Part shown: positions 8,804-18,684 of the stretch, piece after piece
Position numbering within the stretch: the first letter of the stretch is position 1
How the letters are laid out: every line of letters starts with the position of its first letter
Assembly: GCA_029289235.1 (NCBI GenBank)
Contig: JARFTZ010000046.1
Span: 248,001-312,000, forward strand
Length of the DNA stretch: 64,000 bases
Reading direction: 5' to 3'
Source of the DNA: Gammaproteobacteria bacterium
GTDB taxonomy: Bacteria; Pseudomonadota; Gammaproteobacteria; Burkholderiales; Rhodocyclaceae
Program-made: the position numbers and the translations under genes
Notes under the pieces: model-generated
What the model was told of the DNA's origin: nothing
The model's database searches: none
Seen by the model: the letters and a program-made list of their open reading frames with translations, nothing else

Positions 8804-9019
8804 ATGGCGAAGAAGTTTCCCTTGCACCCCAAGCACCCGGAGCGGATTTGCTGGGGATGTGACAAGTACTGCGCGGCGGATGCGATGGGCTGCGGCAATG
8901 GTTCAGACCGGACTCAGCACCCCGCTGAACTGCTCGGAGATGATTGGCTGGACTATGGCGACTGGGGAATCGACACGGATGGCGCAACCGCGAACGCGGT
9001 TTCCCCGACGGACAAATAG
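8804..9019 (+). CDS. DUF3079 small cysteine-rich protein
   Basis: 71 aa. The ATG at 8804 is preceded by the purine-rich AGGAAAAGGAG; a TTG at 8795 is too close to that site. The core ICWGCDKYCAADAMGCG carries four Cys in the pattern C-x2-C-x3-C-x6-C, followed by an acidic LGDDWLDYGDWG stretch, typical of DUF3079. The Cys arrangement suggests a metal or Fe-S site (inference). Promoter position between two NsrR-like operators places it in the NO response. It ends 64 bases before narX and may be co-transcribed with it. Confidence 0.8.
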   Translation: MAKKFPLHPKHPERICWGCDKYCAADAMGCGNGSDRTQHPAELLGDDWLDYGDWGIDTDGATANAVSPTDK

Positions 9020-9083
9020 GGATTGCTTGTCGAGGTGGCGAACATGACGAATCCTCGCTCAATGTCTCTTGATCGGCCCTGAA

Positions 9084-10952
9084 ATGCGGAAAACGCAATG
9101 GAGTCTCGGCGCCAAGCTGGCCATGCTGGGGGCTCCGTTCCTGGTGCTCGTGGTGATCTCGACAACGGCAATGCTGTGGATGTCCTGGCAGCTCGACGGC
9201 GGCGCCGCTGCGGTCAACGAGGCCGGACGCATGCGCATGCAGGCTTATCGCATGGCGCTGTCAGCCAACCTCGGTGCACAGGACGACCTGCCTGATCAGA
9301 TCGATACCTTCGGGCGCAGCATGTCGCTACTGCTCGACGGCGACCCTGCCCGCCCTCTTGTCGTCCCGTGGGACGACAACGTGCGGAGCCGTTTTGCGGC
9401 CGTTCAGCAGCGCTGGCGGAGCTTCCGTTCATTGATCGAGAAAGATTCCGGCCAGGTGCGTGATCTTCGAACGGCCACGGATGAGTTCGTCGCCAGCATC
9501 GATGCACTGGTTGTCGGCATCGAGACCCACCTGGCTCGCCAGACCTCCACATTGCACTTTCTGCAGCTGTCGGCAATGATTCTTGCGCTGGTCGTCACGG
9601 CGCTCCTGATTGCCACCGGGTACGTTTTTGTCCTGAAGCCGGTCGGGAAGCTGGCAAGGGCAATCGGTCGCATTCAGGGCGGAGATTTCGACGCCCGGGT
9701 CAATCACACAAGCTCGGACGAATTCGGGACACTGGCCGGCGGATTCAACGGCATGGCCGAGAATCTCCAGTCCATGTATCGCCACCTCGAACACAAGGTT
9801 GCCGAGAAGACGTCAGAACTGGAAGAGAAACGCGAGCGTCTCGAAGGTCTCTACGAGGTAACCAGTCTGGTGGCGAATTCCACGGCGCTGAACGATCTCG
9901 CACAGGGATTCACGAAGATCATCGGACGCATCGCCCGCGCGGACGGAGTCGCCCTGCGCTGGTCCGACCGGAACAACCAGCGCTTCCTGATGCTGGCCTC
10001 GCAGGGCTTGCCGCAATCCCTGCTCGATGCGGAACAATGCCTCGACCGTGGAGCCTGCCATTGCAGCGACATTGCTGAAGATCCCGGCCTGCGCGTCATT
10101 CGCTTCCACGACGAGTCCAGGCCGGAAAACCTGAGCTGCGCCAACGCCGGATTCAAGACGGTGATCAACATCCCGGTCCGTCTCCACGAGCGGATCATGG
10201 GCGAGGTAGACCTGTTTTTCTGTGCCAAGGTGAAGCCCTCGCCCGCGTTATGCTCGCTGCTTGAAGCCCTCGGCAACCACCTCGCCAGCGCGATGGAAAA
10301 CCTGCGCCTCAACGCGCTGGAGAAAGAAGCCGCCGTCTCCCAGGAGCGCTTGCATCTGGCGCGAGAACTCCATGACTCGATCGCGCAATCGCTCGCCTTC
10401 CTGAAAATCCAGGTGCAATTGCTGCGTGACGCGATTCAATCGAATGATGCGGAACACATCCAGGAGGCGCTCGATGAAATCGATGCCGGCGTCAAGGAGA
10501 GCTACGGCGATGTACGAGAACTGCTGACGCATTTCCGTACCCGGACCAACTCCGAGGATATCGAATCAGCGTTCGCCATGACCTTGCAGAAATTCGAACA
10601 CCAGAGCCGGGTGAAGACGACGCTCTCCATTCAAAGTCACGGCATCCCGCTTTCGCCGGACCGGCAGATACAGGTCCTGCATATCGTGCAGGAAGCCTTG
10701 TCCAATGTGCGCAAGCACGCGAATGCCTCGCGGGTGACCCTGAATGTCGAGCAACATCCCCTGTGGCGCGTGGAGGTGCGTGACGACGGCGTCGGTTTCG
10801 ACGCGCACGGAAACAAGTTCGATGAATCTCATGTAGGCTTGCGCATCATGAACGAACGAGCCCAGCGGATCGGTGCGAACCTGGAAATCACTTCCACGCC
10901 CGGGGAAGGCACCTCGGTCGTGCTGACGCTTCCCTCTGCGGGGAACGCATGA
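9084..10952 (+). CDS. narX: Nitrate/nitrite sensor histidine kinase NarX
   Basis: 622 aa. Membrane helix about 10-32, a periplasmic domain carrying the P-box (NEAGRMRMQAYRMA) that senses nitrate and nitrite, second helix about 155-180, HAMP, coiled coil, a GAF-like module with a Cys cluster (EQCLDRGACHCSD), the HisKA_3 motif LARELHDSIAQSLAFLK with the phospho-His, and a C-terminal HATPase (VRDDGVGFD, GLRIMNERA). Start chosen at ATG 9084; a TTG upstream at 9069 is less likely. It overlaps narL by 4 bases. Confidence 0.94.
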   Translation: MRKTQWSLGAKLAMLGAPFLVLVVISTTAMLWMSWQLDGGAAAVNEAGRMRMQAYRMALSANLGAQDDLPDQIDTFGRSMSLLLDGDPARPLVVPWDDNVRSRFAAVQQRWRSFRSLIEKDSGQVRDLRTATDEFVASIDALVVGIETHLARQTSTLHFLQLSAMILALVVTALLIATGYVFVLKPVGKLARAIGRIQGGDFDARVNHTSSDEFGTLAGGFNGMAENLQSMYRHLEHKVAEKTSELEEKRERLEGLYEVTSLVANSTALNDLAQGFTKIIGRIARADGVALRWSDRNNQRFLMLASQGLPQSLLDAEQCLDRGACHCSDIAEDPGLRVIRFHDESRPENLSCANAGFKTVINIPVRLHERIMGEVDLFFCAKVKPSPALCSLLEALGNHLASAMENLRLNALEKEAAVSQERLHLARELHDSIAQSLAFLKIQVQLLRDAIQSNDAEHIQEALDEIDAGVKESYGDVRELLTHFRTRTNSEDIESAFAMTLQKFEHQSRVKTTLSIQSHGIPLSPDRQIQVLHIVQEALSNVRKHANASRVTLNVEQHPLWRVEVRDDGVGFDAHGNKFDESHVGLRIMNERAQRIGANLEITSTPGEGTSVVLTLPSAGNA

Positions 10953-11677
10953 GCACGTCCCTGCCCTCCTCGTGCCCTCCTTACCCTCCTTGCCCGATCC
11001 GGCTACTGGTGATCGACGATCACACGCTTTTCCGGCGCGGTTTGACGGCACTGCTGGTTCGTGACTCCCGGCTGAAAGTGGTCGGTGACGCGGCCGATGC
11101 GAGCGAGGGGCTGCGGCGGGCGCAGGAGTTGCAGCCGGACATCATTTTGCTCGACAACCATCTGCCTGGCGTCACGGGCATTGACGCACTTCCCGCATTG
11201 CGCGAAGCGGCGCCGGATTCCCGCATCCTCATGCTGACCGTCAGCGAGGACGAGGACGATCTGGGCGCAGCCTTGCGCGGCGGCGCCGTGGGCTATCTGC
11301 TGAAAACCGCGGAAGGCGATACCCTGATCGAAGCCATTCTCCGGGCGATGAACGGCGAAAGCGTCATCGCGACGGAAATGACCAGCAAGCTTGTCGCCGC
11401 GTATCGGGGCGCCACCGTTGCCGGCGGACAGAGCGCGCCCGCATCGGTCGAAGACACGTCGCCGAGCGCGGTTGGCGAGGCCCTCGCCTCCCTCTCGCCA
11501 CGCGAGAGGGAGGTCCTGCGCGGCATTGCCCGTGGCGCGAGCAACAAGGAAATCGCGCGTGAACACGGCATCGCGGAAACCACGGTCAAGATCCACGTCC
11601 AGCACATCCTGCGCAAACTCGCTGTGAGTACCCGCGTCCAGGCCGCCGTGATCGCCTCGGGCAACGGACTGATCTGA
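10949..11677 (+). CDS. narL: Nitrate/nitrite response regulator NarL
   Basis: 242 aa. A receiver domain ([14 protein letters not shown]; phospho-acceptor Asp in [28 protein letters not shown]) is joined to a LuxR-type HTH ([37 protein letters not shown]). The N-terminus has an unusual Pro/Cys-rich extension of about 15 residues before the receiver. Partner of NarX; expected to activate narKGHJI just downstream. Confidence 0.94.
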   Translation: MSTSLPSSCPPYPPCPIRLLVIDDHTLFRRGLTALLVRDSRLKVVGDAADASEGLRRAQELQPDIILLDNHLPGVTGIDALPALREAAPDSRILMLTVSEDEDDLGAALRGGAVGYLLKTAEGDTLIEAILRAMNGESVIATEMTSKLVAAYRGATVAGGQSAPASVEDTSPSAVGEALASLSPREREVLRGIARGASNKEIAREHGIAETTVKIHVQHILRKLAVSTRVQAAVIASGNGLI

Positions 11678-11700
11678 TTCTCAGCCCGCGGCTGACCCTC

Positions 11701-11718
11701 ATAGTTCGTTCGAACTAT
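11701..11718. promoter_or_regulatory. Inverted repeat with 7-2-7 NarL-type spacing upstream of narK
   Basis: ATAGTTCG, TT, CGAACTAT: a perfect 8-bp inverted repeat with a 2-base spacer. Trimmed by one base it is a 7-2-7 pair of heptamers, the spacing NarL uses, although the heptamer TAGTTCG differs from the enteric consensus TACYYMT. A further TAGTTC half-site sits near 11736. No FNR box was seen in this gap. Confidence 0.5.
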
Positions 11719-11831
11719 ACGGCGACCGCCTGACATAGTTCTTCGGATGCGCCGCGATGCCTCTTCGGAGGGATACCGCATCCCCCCGCCCCCACCTACA
11801 GTGCTGCCATGCAAGAAAAGGGAGGGGGAAA

Positions 11832-13289
11832 ATGACGATCACCTCGGGCCATGCAAGCGGCTCATCGCGTCCGGGCACGCTGCTGCATGTCTGGACACCG
11901 GAAGACAAGGCCTTCTGGGAGCGCGAAGGGCAGGCCATCGCCAAGCTCAATCTGTGGATTTCGGTGCCGTGCCTGTTCCTGGCCTTCGCCATCTGGCAAT
12001 TGTGGAGCGTCGTGGCCGTCAGTCTGCCGCAACTGGGCTTCACTTACACGACGGACCAGCTCTTCTGGCTGGCCGCTGCTCCAGCGCTCTCCGGCGCAAC
12101 GCTGCGAATCTTCTATTCGTTCATGATCCCGCTGGTGGGCGGACGGCGCTGGACGGCCATTTCAACGGCCTCGCTGCTGATCCCCGCGATCGGCATCGGC
12201 TACGCGGTGCAGAATCCGGCAACCAGCTTTTCCACGATGCTGGTGCTGGCGCTGCTCTGCGGCTTCGGGGGCGGCAACTTCAGCTCCAGCATGGCCAACA
12301 TCAGTTTCTTCTTTCCCAAGGCGCGGAAAGGGTCCGCGTTGGGCGTCAATGCCGGACTGGGCAACCTCGGCGTCTCCGTCGTGCAGTTTCTGACCCCGAT
12401 GGTCGTTACCGTCGGTGTCTTCGGCGTGTTCGCCGGGGCGCCGCAGACCGCCACCGGAGCCGATGGCGCGACGACGCACCTCTGGATGCAGAACGCGGCC
12501 TTCGTCTGGGTGCCGTGGATTGCCCTGGCCACGGTCCTGGCCTGGCTGTTCATGAACGACATCGCCGACGCCAAGGCCTCCTTCGCCGCCCAGGCGGCGA
12601 TCTTCAAGCGCAAGCACAACTGGCTCATGTGCTGGCTTTACCTGGGCACCTTCGGTTCGTTCATCGGCTTTGCCGCCGGATTCCCCCTCCTCATCAAGAG
12701 CCAGTTTCCCGACATCAACCCGCTGGCCTACGCCTGGCTTGGGCCGCTCGTCGGCGCGCTGATCCGTCCGGTGGGAGGCTGGCTGGCCGACAAGCTCGGC
12801 GGCGCCTCGGTCACCCTGTGGAACTTTGTCGCCATGGCGCTCGCGGTCGTCGGCGTCCTGTACTTCCTGCCCAAGGGGACCGGCGGACTGGCCCTGCCCT
12901 TCGGCCCCGCTGAAGGCAGCTTTACCGGCTTCTTCCTGATGTTCCTCGTCCTCTTCCTGACCACGGGCATCGGCAACGGATCGACCTTCCGCATGATTCC
13001 GGTGATCTTCATGAACCTGAAGCTCCGCGAACTCGCAAGCTCCAGCGACAGCGACCATAACCGTGCGCGAGCGCTCCGGGAAGGCAACACGGAGGGCGCG
13101 GCGGCGCTTGGCTTTGCCGGTGCGCTGGGCGCCTACGGCGGCTTCTTCATCCCGAAAAGCTACGGCAGCTCGATTGCCGCCACCGGCGGACCGGAACTGG
13201 CGCTGTGGCTATTCGCCATCTTCTATGCCGCATGTATCGCGATCACCTGGTGGCACTACGCCCGCAGACACGCCGAGATGCCCTGCTGA
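11832..13289 (+). CDS. narK: Nitrate/nitrite transporter NarK (MFS)
   Basis: 485 aa from the ATG at 11832, preceded by GGGAGGGGG. Twelve predicted membrane helices. Both nitrate signature motifs are present: [19 protein letters not shown] in the fifth-helix region and [17 protein letters not shown] in the eleventh-helix region. A conserved Arg follows the second helix ([10 protein letters not shown]). It is a single, unfused NarK protein rather than the NarK1-NarK2 fusion found in some proteobacteria. First gene of the nar structural operon. Confidence 0.94.
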   Translation: MTITSGHASGSSRPGTLLHVWTPEDKAFWEREGQAIAKLNLWISVPCLFLAFAIWQLWSVVAVSLPQLGFTYTTDQLFWLAAAPALSGATLRIFYSFMIPLVGGRRWTAISTASLLIPAIGIGYAVQNPATSFSTMLVLALLCGFGGGNFSSSMANISFFFPKARKGSALGVNAGLGNLGVSVVQFLTPMVVTVGVFGVFAGAPQTATGADGATTHLWMQNAAFVWVPWIALATVLAWLFMNDIADAKASFAAQAAIFKRKHNWLMCWLYLGTFGSFIGFAAGFPLLIKSQFPDINPLAYAWLGPLVGALIRPVGGWLADKLGGASVTLWNFVAMALAVVGVLYFLPKGTGGLALPFGPAEGSFTGFFLMFLVLFLTTGIGNGSTFRMIPVIFMNLKLRELASSSDSDHNRARALREGNTEGAAALGFAGALGAYGGFFIPKSYGSSIAATGGPELALWLFAIFYAACIAITWWHYARRHAEMPC

Positions 13290-13328
13290 CGGAACGCGCT
13301 GCCAACCCCAAGGAACAAGGAGGGCCTG

Positions 13329-16300
13329 ATGAGCCATTTTCTCGATCGACTGAACTATTTTATCCAGCCCAGGGAATCGTTTTCCGGCGGCCACGGCGTC
13401 ACCAACGGCGAGGATCGCACCTGGGAGGACGCCTACCGCGACCGCTGGGCACACGACAAGATCGTGCGCTCCACGCACGGGGTGAACTGCACGGGCTCCT
13501 GCTCCTGGAAGATCTACGTCAAGGGCGGCATCGTCACCTGGGAGACGCAGCAGACCGACTATCCGCGCACCCGCTGGGACATGCCCAATCACGAACCGCG
13601 CGGTTGCGCCCGCGGCGCCTCGTACTCGTGGTACCTCTACAGCGCCAACCGGGTGAAATACCCGATGGTGCGCGGCCGCCTGCTCAAGCTCTGGCGCGAG
13701 GCGCGGCTGTCGCACGACCCGGTGGACGCCTGGGCGGCGATCGTCAGCGACGAGAGCAAGCGCAAGGACTACCAGAGCGTGCGCGGGCTGGGCGGCTTCG
13801 TGCGTGCGAGCTGGGACGAAGTCAACGAGATCGTCGCCGCGGCCAACGTGCATACGATCAAGAAACACGGCCCCGACCGCGTCATCGGCTTCTCGCCGAT
13901 CCCGGCGATGTCGATGGTCTCCTACGCCGCCGGCAGCCGCTACCTCTCCCTGATCGGCGGCGTCTGCATGAGCTTCTACGACTGGTACTGCGACCTGCCG
14001 CCGTCCAGCCCGCAGATCTGGGGCGAGCAGACGGACGTGCCGGAATCGGCCGACTGGTACAACTCCAGCTTCATCATCGCCTGGGGCTCGAATGTGCCGC
14101 AGACGCGCACGCCGGACGCGCACTTCTTCACCGAAGTCCGCTACAAGGGCACCAAGACCGTGGCGATAACGCCCGACTATTCCGAAGTCGCGAAGCTCGC
14201 CGACATCTGGATGAAGCCCAAGCAGGGGACCGACGCCGCTGTCGCCATGGCGATGGGGCACGTCATCCTCAAGGAGTTTTATTTCCCGGACGGCGACAAG
14301 CCAAGGAGCGCCTACTTCGAGGACTACGTTCGCCGCTACACCGACATGCCGATGCTGGTGACGCTCAAGGAGCACACCTTGCCCGACGGCGAAACGGTGG
14401 TGGTACCCGACCGCTATCTGCGCGCTTCCGACTTCGACGGCGCCTTGGGCGCAAGCAACAACCCCGACTGGAAGACGGTGGCCTTCGACGAGGACGACCG
14501 GATCACCGTGCCGAACGGCTCGATCGGCTTCCGCTGGGGGGCGGACGGCCGCGCCGACGCGGGTCGCTGGAATCTGGAGGCCAGGGACGCGCGCAGCGAC
14601 GATGAGGTCAAGTTTCGGCTGTCGCTGCTCGAAGGTGCGAATCCGAGCGACGACACCGCCCGGGTCGCCTTCCCGTATTTTGGCGGCATCAAGAACGAGT
14701 ACTTCCCGAACAACGCCGAAGGAGCGGCCGGGCGGAACGTTCTCGTGCGCACGGTTCCCGTGCGGCGGATCGCACTGGGCGAACAGGGAAAAACGGCCCT
14801 GGTGGCCACCGTCTTCGATCTGCAGGTGGCCAACTACGGCATCGCCCGCGGGATTCCCGGCGAACTGGCCGCCCGCGACTTCGACGACGACACGCCCTAC
14901 ACGCCGGCCTGGCAGGAGCGCATCACCGGCACGCCGCGCGAGCAGATCATCGCCGTGGCCCGCCAGTTCGCGGACAACGCCGACAAGACGCAGGGCCGCT
15001 CGATGGTCATCATCGGCGCGGCGATGAACCACTGGTACCACTCGGACATGAACTACCGCGGGGTCATCAACATGCTGATGCTGTGTGGCTGCATCGGCAA
15101 GAGCGGAGGCGGCTGGGCGCACTACGTCGGGCAGGAGAAGCTGCGCCCGCAAACCGGCTGGACGGCGCTGGCCTTCGCGCTCGACTGGATCCGCCCGCCG
15201 CGCCAGATGAATTCGACCAGTTTCTTCTACGCCCACTCCGACCAGTGGCGCTACGAGAAGCTCGGGATCGAGGAAGTGCTGTCGCCGCTGGCCGACCCGG
15301 CGGACTTCGGCGGCAGCATGATCGACTACAACGTGCGCGCCGAGCGCATGGGCTGGCTCCCCTCGGCGCCCCAGCTGCAGACCAATCCGCTGAAAATCGT
15401 CCGTGATGCAGTCGCCGCCGGCGCCGATCCGAAGGACTACACGGTCAAGTGCCTGAAGGACGGTTCGCTGCGGATGAGCTGCGAAGATCCGGACCACCCC
15501 GACAACTGGCCGCGCAACATGTTCGTCTGGCGCTCCAACATCCTCGGCTCCAGCGGCAAAGGCCACGAGTATTTCCTCAAGCATCTGCTGGGCACGACCC
15601 ATGGCCTGCAGGGCAAGGATCTGGGCGCTGACGAGGCAAAGCCGACGGAGGTGGTGTGGCACGAGACGGCGCCCGAAGGGAAGCTTGATCTGCTGGTGAC
15701 GCTGGATTTCCGGATGAGCACCACCTGTCTTTATTCCGACATCGTGCTGCCGACGGCGAGCTGGTACGAGAAGAACGACCTCAACACCAGCGACATGCAT
15801 CCGTTCATCCACCCGCTGTCGACGGCGGTCGATCCGGCCTGGCAGTCGCGCAGCGACTGGGAAATCTACAAGGGCTTCGCCCGGAAATTCAGCGAGGTCT
15901 GTGTCGGCCATCTGGGCGTCGAACGCGAGATCGTCCTGTCGCCCCTGATGCACGACACGCCGGCCGAACTGGCGCAACCCGTGGGCGTGAAGGACTGGAA
16001 ACGCGGCGAGACCGACCTGATTCCGGGCAAGACGGCGCCGAACATCGCCGTCGTCGAACGTGACTATCCGAACGTGTTCAAGCGCTTCACCGCGCTCGGT
16101 CCGTTGATGAACACGGCGGGCAACGGCGGCAAGGGCATCGCCTGGAACACGCAGGCCGAAGTGCGGCAACTGGGCGAGCTCAACGGGGTCGTCGGCGACG
16201 AGGGTGCGACCTGCGGCATGCCACGCATCGACAGCGATATCGACGCCTGCGAGGTCATCCTGCAGCTCGCGCCGGAGACCAACGGCCACGTCGCCGTCAA

Positions 16301-17138
16301 GGCCTGGGAGGCGCTCGGCAAGCAGACGGGCCGCGAGCACACGCATCTGGCCCTGTACCGCGAAGACGAGAAAATCCGCTTCCGCGACATCCAGGCCCAG
16401 CCGCGCAAGATCATCAGTTCGCCAACCTGGAGCGGCATCGAGTCCGAGACGGTCTCCTACAACGCCGGCTACACCAACGTGCATGAGCTGATTCCGTGGC
16501 GCACCCTGACCGGCCGCCAGCAGTTCTACCTGGATCATCCGTGGATGCTCGCCTTCGGCGAAGGCTTCTCCAGCTACCGTCCGCCGGTGGACCTGAAGAC
16601 GACGGCCGAGATCCACAACATCAAGCCCAACGGCCACCCGGAGATCGCCCTCAACTTCATCACGCCGCACCAGAAGTGGGGCATCCACTCGACCTACACG
16701 GACAACCTGATGATGCTCACGCTCAATCGCGGCGGGCCGGTCGTCTGGTTGAGCGAGGACGACGCGAAACGCGCGGGAATCGTCGATAACGACTGGGTCG
16801 AGCTGTTCAACATCAACGGCGCCATCTCGGCCCGGGCGGTCGTCAGCCAGCGGGTCACTCCGGGCATGGTGATGATGTACCACGCCCAGGAAAAGACCAT
16901 CAACACGCCGGGTTCGGAAATCACCGGCATCCGCGGCGGCATCCACAACTCGGTGACGCGCATCGTCCTGAAGCCGACCCACATGATCGGCGGCTACGCG
17001 CAGTTCAGCTACGGCTTCAACTACTACGGAACGATCGGCACCAACCGCGACGAGTTCGTCGTCGTGCGCAAGATGGACCAGGTGGACTGGCTGGATGACG
17101 AAGCCGCTCCGGTTTCCGGCACAACGGCCGCTGCGTAA
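13329..17138 (+). CDS. narG: Respiratory nitrate reductase alpha subunit NarG
   Basis: 1269 aa, normal length for the family. The FS0 [4Fe-4S] ligands are His50, Cys54, Cys58 and Cys93 (STHGVNCTGSCSW; PRGCARGAS). The Mo-bis-MGD region includes FYDWYCDLPPSSPQ around residues 216-229, whose Asp ligates Mo in the family. There is no Tat-type twin-arginine leader. The subunit sits on the cytoplasmic side, reducing nitrate to nitrite with electrons from NarH and NarI. It starts 39 bases after narK. Confidence 0.97.
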   Translation: MSHFLDRLNYFIQPRESFSGGHGVTNGEDRTWEDAYRDRWAHDKIVRSTHGVNCTGSCSWKIYVKGGIVTWETQQTDYPRTRWDMPNHEPRGCARGASYSWYLYSANRVKYPMVRGRLLKLWREARLSHDPVDAWAAIVSDESKRKDYQSVRGLGGFVRASWDEVNEIVAAANVHTIKKHGPDRVIGFSPIPAMSMVSYAAGSRYLSLIGGVCMSFYDWYCDLPPSSPQIWGEQTDVPESADWYNSSFIIAWGSNVPQTRTPDAHFFTEVRYKGTKTVAITPDYSEVAKLADIWMKPKQGTDAAVAMAMGHVILKEFYFPDGDKPRSAYFEDYVRRYTDMPMLVTLKEHTLPDGETVVVPDRYLRASDFDGALGASNNPDWKTVAFDEDDRITVPNGSIGFRWGADGRADAGRWNLEARDARSDDEVKFRLSLLEGANPSDDTARVAFPYFGGIKNEYFPNNAEGAAGRNVLVRTVPVRRIALGEQGKTALVATVFDLQVANYGIARGIPGELAARDFDDDTPYTPAWQERITGTPREQIIAVARQFADNADKTQGRSMVIIGAAMNHWYHSDMNYRGVINMLMLCGCIGKSGGGWAHYVGQEKLRPQTGWTALAFALDWIRPPRQMNSTSFFYAHSDQWRYEKLGIEEVLSPLADPADFGGSMIDYNVRAERMGWLPSAPQLQTNPLKIVRDAVAAGADPKDYTVKCLKDGSLRMSCEDPDHPDNWPRNMFVWRSNILGSSGKGHEYFLKHLLGTTHGLQGKDLGADEAKPTEVVWHETAPEGKLDLLVTLDFRMSTTCLYSDIVLPTASWYEKNDLNTSDMHPFIHPLSTAVDPAWQSRSDWEIYKGFARKFSEVCVGHLGVEREIVLSPLMHDTPAELAQPVGVKDWKRGETDLIPGKTAPNIAVVERDYPNVFKRFTALGPLMNTAGNGGKGIAWNTQAEVRQLGELNGVVGDEGATCGMPRIDSDIDACEVILQLAPETNGHVAVKAWEALGKQTGREHTHLALYREDEKIRFRDIQAQPRKIISSPTWSGIESETVSYNAGYTNVHELIPWRTLTGRQQFYLDHPWMLAFGEGFSSYRPPVDLKTTAEIHNIKPNGHPEIALNFITPHQKWGIHSTYTDNLMMLTLNRGGPVVWLSEDDAKRAGIVDNDWVELFNINGAISARAVVSQRVTPGMVMMYHAQEKTINTPGSEITGIRGGIHNSVTRIVLKPTHMIGGYAQFSYGFNYYGTIGTNRDEFVVVRKMDQVDWLDDEAAPVSGTTAAA

Positions 17139-17149
17139 GGAGAAGATTC

Positions 17150-18682
17150 ATGAAAATTCGCGCCCAAATCGGCATGGTGCTGAACCTGGACAAGTGCATC
17201 GGCTGCCACACCTGCTCGGTGACCTGCAAGAACGTCTGGACCAGCCGTCCCGGCATGGAGTACGCCTGGTTCAACAACGTCGAAACCAAGCCTGGCATCG
17301 GCTATCCCAAGGAATGGGAGAACCAGGACAAATGGAACGGCGGCTGGGTCCGCAAGGCCGACGGCAGGATCGAGCCGCGCCAGGGGAACAAGTGGAAGCT
17401 GCTGATGCGCATCTTCGCCAACCCGAACCTGCCCGAAATCGACGACTACTACGAACCGTTCACCTTCGACTACGACCATTTGCAATCGGCGCCCGAATCG
17501 AAGGCCACGCCGACCGCACGACCACGCAGCCTGATCACCGGCAAGCGCATGGAAAAGATCGTCTGGGGCCCGAACTGGGAGGAAATCCTCGGCGGCGAGT
17601 TTTCCAAGCGCTCGAAGGACAAGAACTTCGACCAGTTCGACCAAGTGCAGAAGGAGATGTACGGCCAGTTTGAGAATACCTTCATGATGTACCTGCCGCG
17701 CCTGTGCGAGCACTGCCTCAACCCGACCTGCGTCGCCAGCTGTCCGTCCGGCTCGATCTACAAGCGCGAGGAAGACGGCATCGTGCTGATCGACCAGGAC
17801 AAGTGCCGCGGCTGGCGCATGTGCGTTTCCGGTTGCCCGTACAAGAAGATCTACTACAACTGGAAGTCGGGCAAGGCCGAGAAATGCATCTTCTGCTACC
17901 CGCGCATCGAGGCCGGGCAGCCGACGGTGTGTTCGGAAACCTGTGTCGGACGCATCCGTTATCTCGGCGTGCTGCTTTATGACGCCGACCGCATCGAGGA
18001 AGCGGCCAGCGTCACCCGGGACAGCGACCTGTACCAGGCGCAGCTCGACATCTTCCTCGACCCCAACGACCCGAAGGTCATCGCACAGGCGCGCGCCGAC
18101 GGCATTCCCGACGCCTGGATGGAGGCGGCGCGCAAGAGCCCTGTCTACAAGATGGCCGTCGACTGGAAGGTCGCCCTGCCCTTGCACCCCGAATACCGGA
18201 CGCTGCCGATGGTCTGGTATGTGCCGCCGCTCTCGCCGATCAGCGCTGCCGCCAATGCCGGCCAGCTCGGCGTCAACGGCGAGATTCCCGACGTCAAGCA
18301 GTTGCGCATCCCGGTCAAGTACCTCGCCAACCTGCTGACGGCGGGCGACGTGGAACCCGTCGAGCGGGCGCTGGAACGCATGCTGGCGATGCGCGCCTTC
18401 CAGCGCGCAAAACACGTCGATGGCGTGGTCAACACCACTGTCCTGGAGCAAGTCGGCCTGAGCACCGCCGAGGTCGAAGAGATGTACCAGATCATGGCGA
18501 TCGCGAATTACGAGGATCGATTCGTGATTCCGACCGCGCACCGGGAGTATGCGGAAAACGCCTTCGACCTGCGCGGCGGCTGCGGCTTCTCGTTCGGCAA
18601 CGGCTGCTCGGAAGGCAGCAACGAGGCCAGCCTGTTCGGCGGCACAAAGCGCCGGACCATCCCGATCAAGGTGGAGGTATAG
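17150..18682 (+). CDS. narH: Respiratory nitrate reductase beta subunit NarH
   Basis: 510 aa. Four cysteine clusters for three [4Fe-4S] and one [3Fe-4S] centres: CIGCHTCSVTC at the N-terminus, CEHCLNPTCVASCPSG, CRGWRMCVSGCPYKK (Trp in place of a Cys gives the [3Fe-4S] cluster) and CIFCYPRIEAGQPTVC. It carries electrons from the NarI haems to NarG. It begins 11 bases after narG. Confidence 0.97.
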   Translation: MKIRAQIGMVLNLDKCIGCHTCSVTCKNVWTSRPGMEYAWFNNVETKPGIGYPKEWENQDKWNGGWVRKADGRIEPRQGNKWKLLMRIFANPNLPEIDDYYEPFTFDYDHLQSAPESKATPTARPRSLITGKRMEKIVWGPNWEEILGGEFSKRSKDKNFDQFDQVQKEMYGQFENTFMMYLPRLCEHCLNPTCVASCPSGSIYKREEDGIVLIDQDKCRGWRMCVSGCPYKKIYYNWKSGKAEKCIFCYPRIEAGQPTVCSETCVGRIRYLGVLLYDADRIEEAASVTRDSDLYQAQLDIFLDPNDPKVIAQARADGIPDAWMEAARKSPVYKMAVDWKVALPLHPEYRTLPMVWYVPPLSPISAAANAGQLGVNGEIPDVKQLRIPVKYLANLLTAGDVEPVERALERMLAMRAFQRAKHVDGVVNTTVLEQVGLSTAEVEEMYQIMAIANYEDRFVIPTAHREYAENAFDLRGGCGFSFGNGCSEGSNEASLFGGTKRRTIPIKVEV

Positions 18683-18684
18683 CC

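Noticed and set aside
13209-16982. 1257-codon open frame antisense to narG
   Set aside because: It is a shadow of GC-rich codon bias. The sense frame is unmistakably NarG with all metal ligands, and the antisense product is low-complexity (Arg, Val, Asp, His rich) with no motif or ribosome site.
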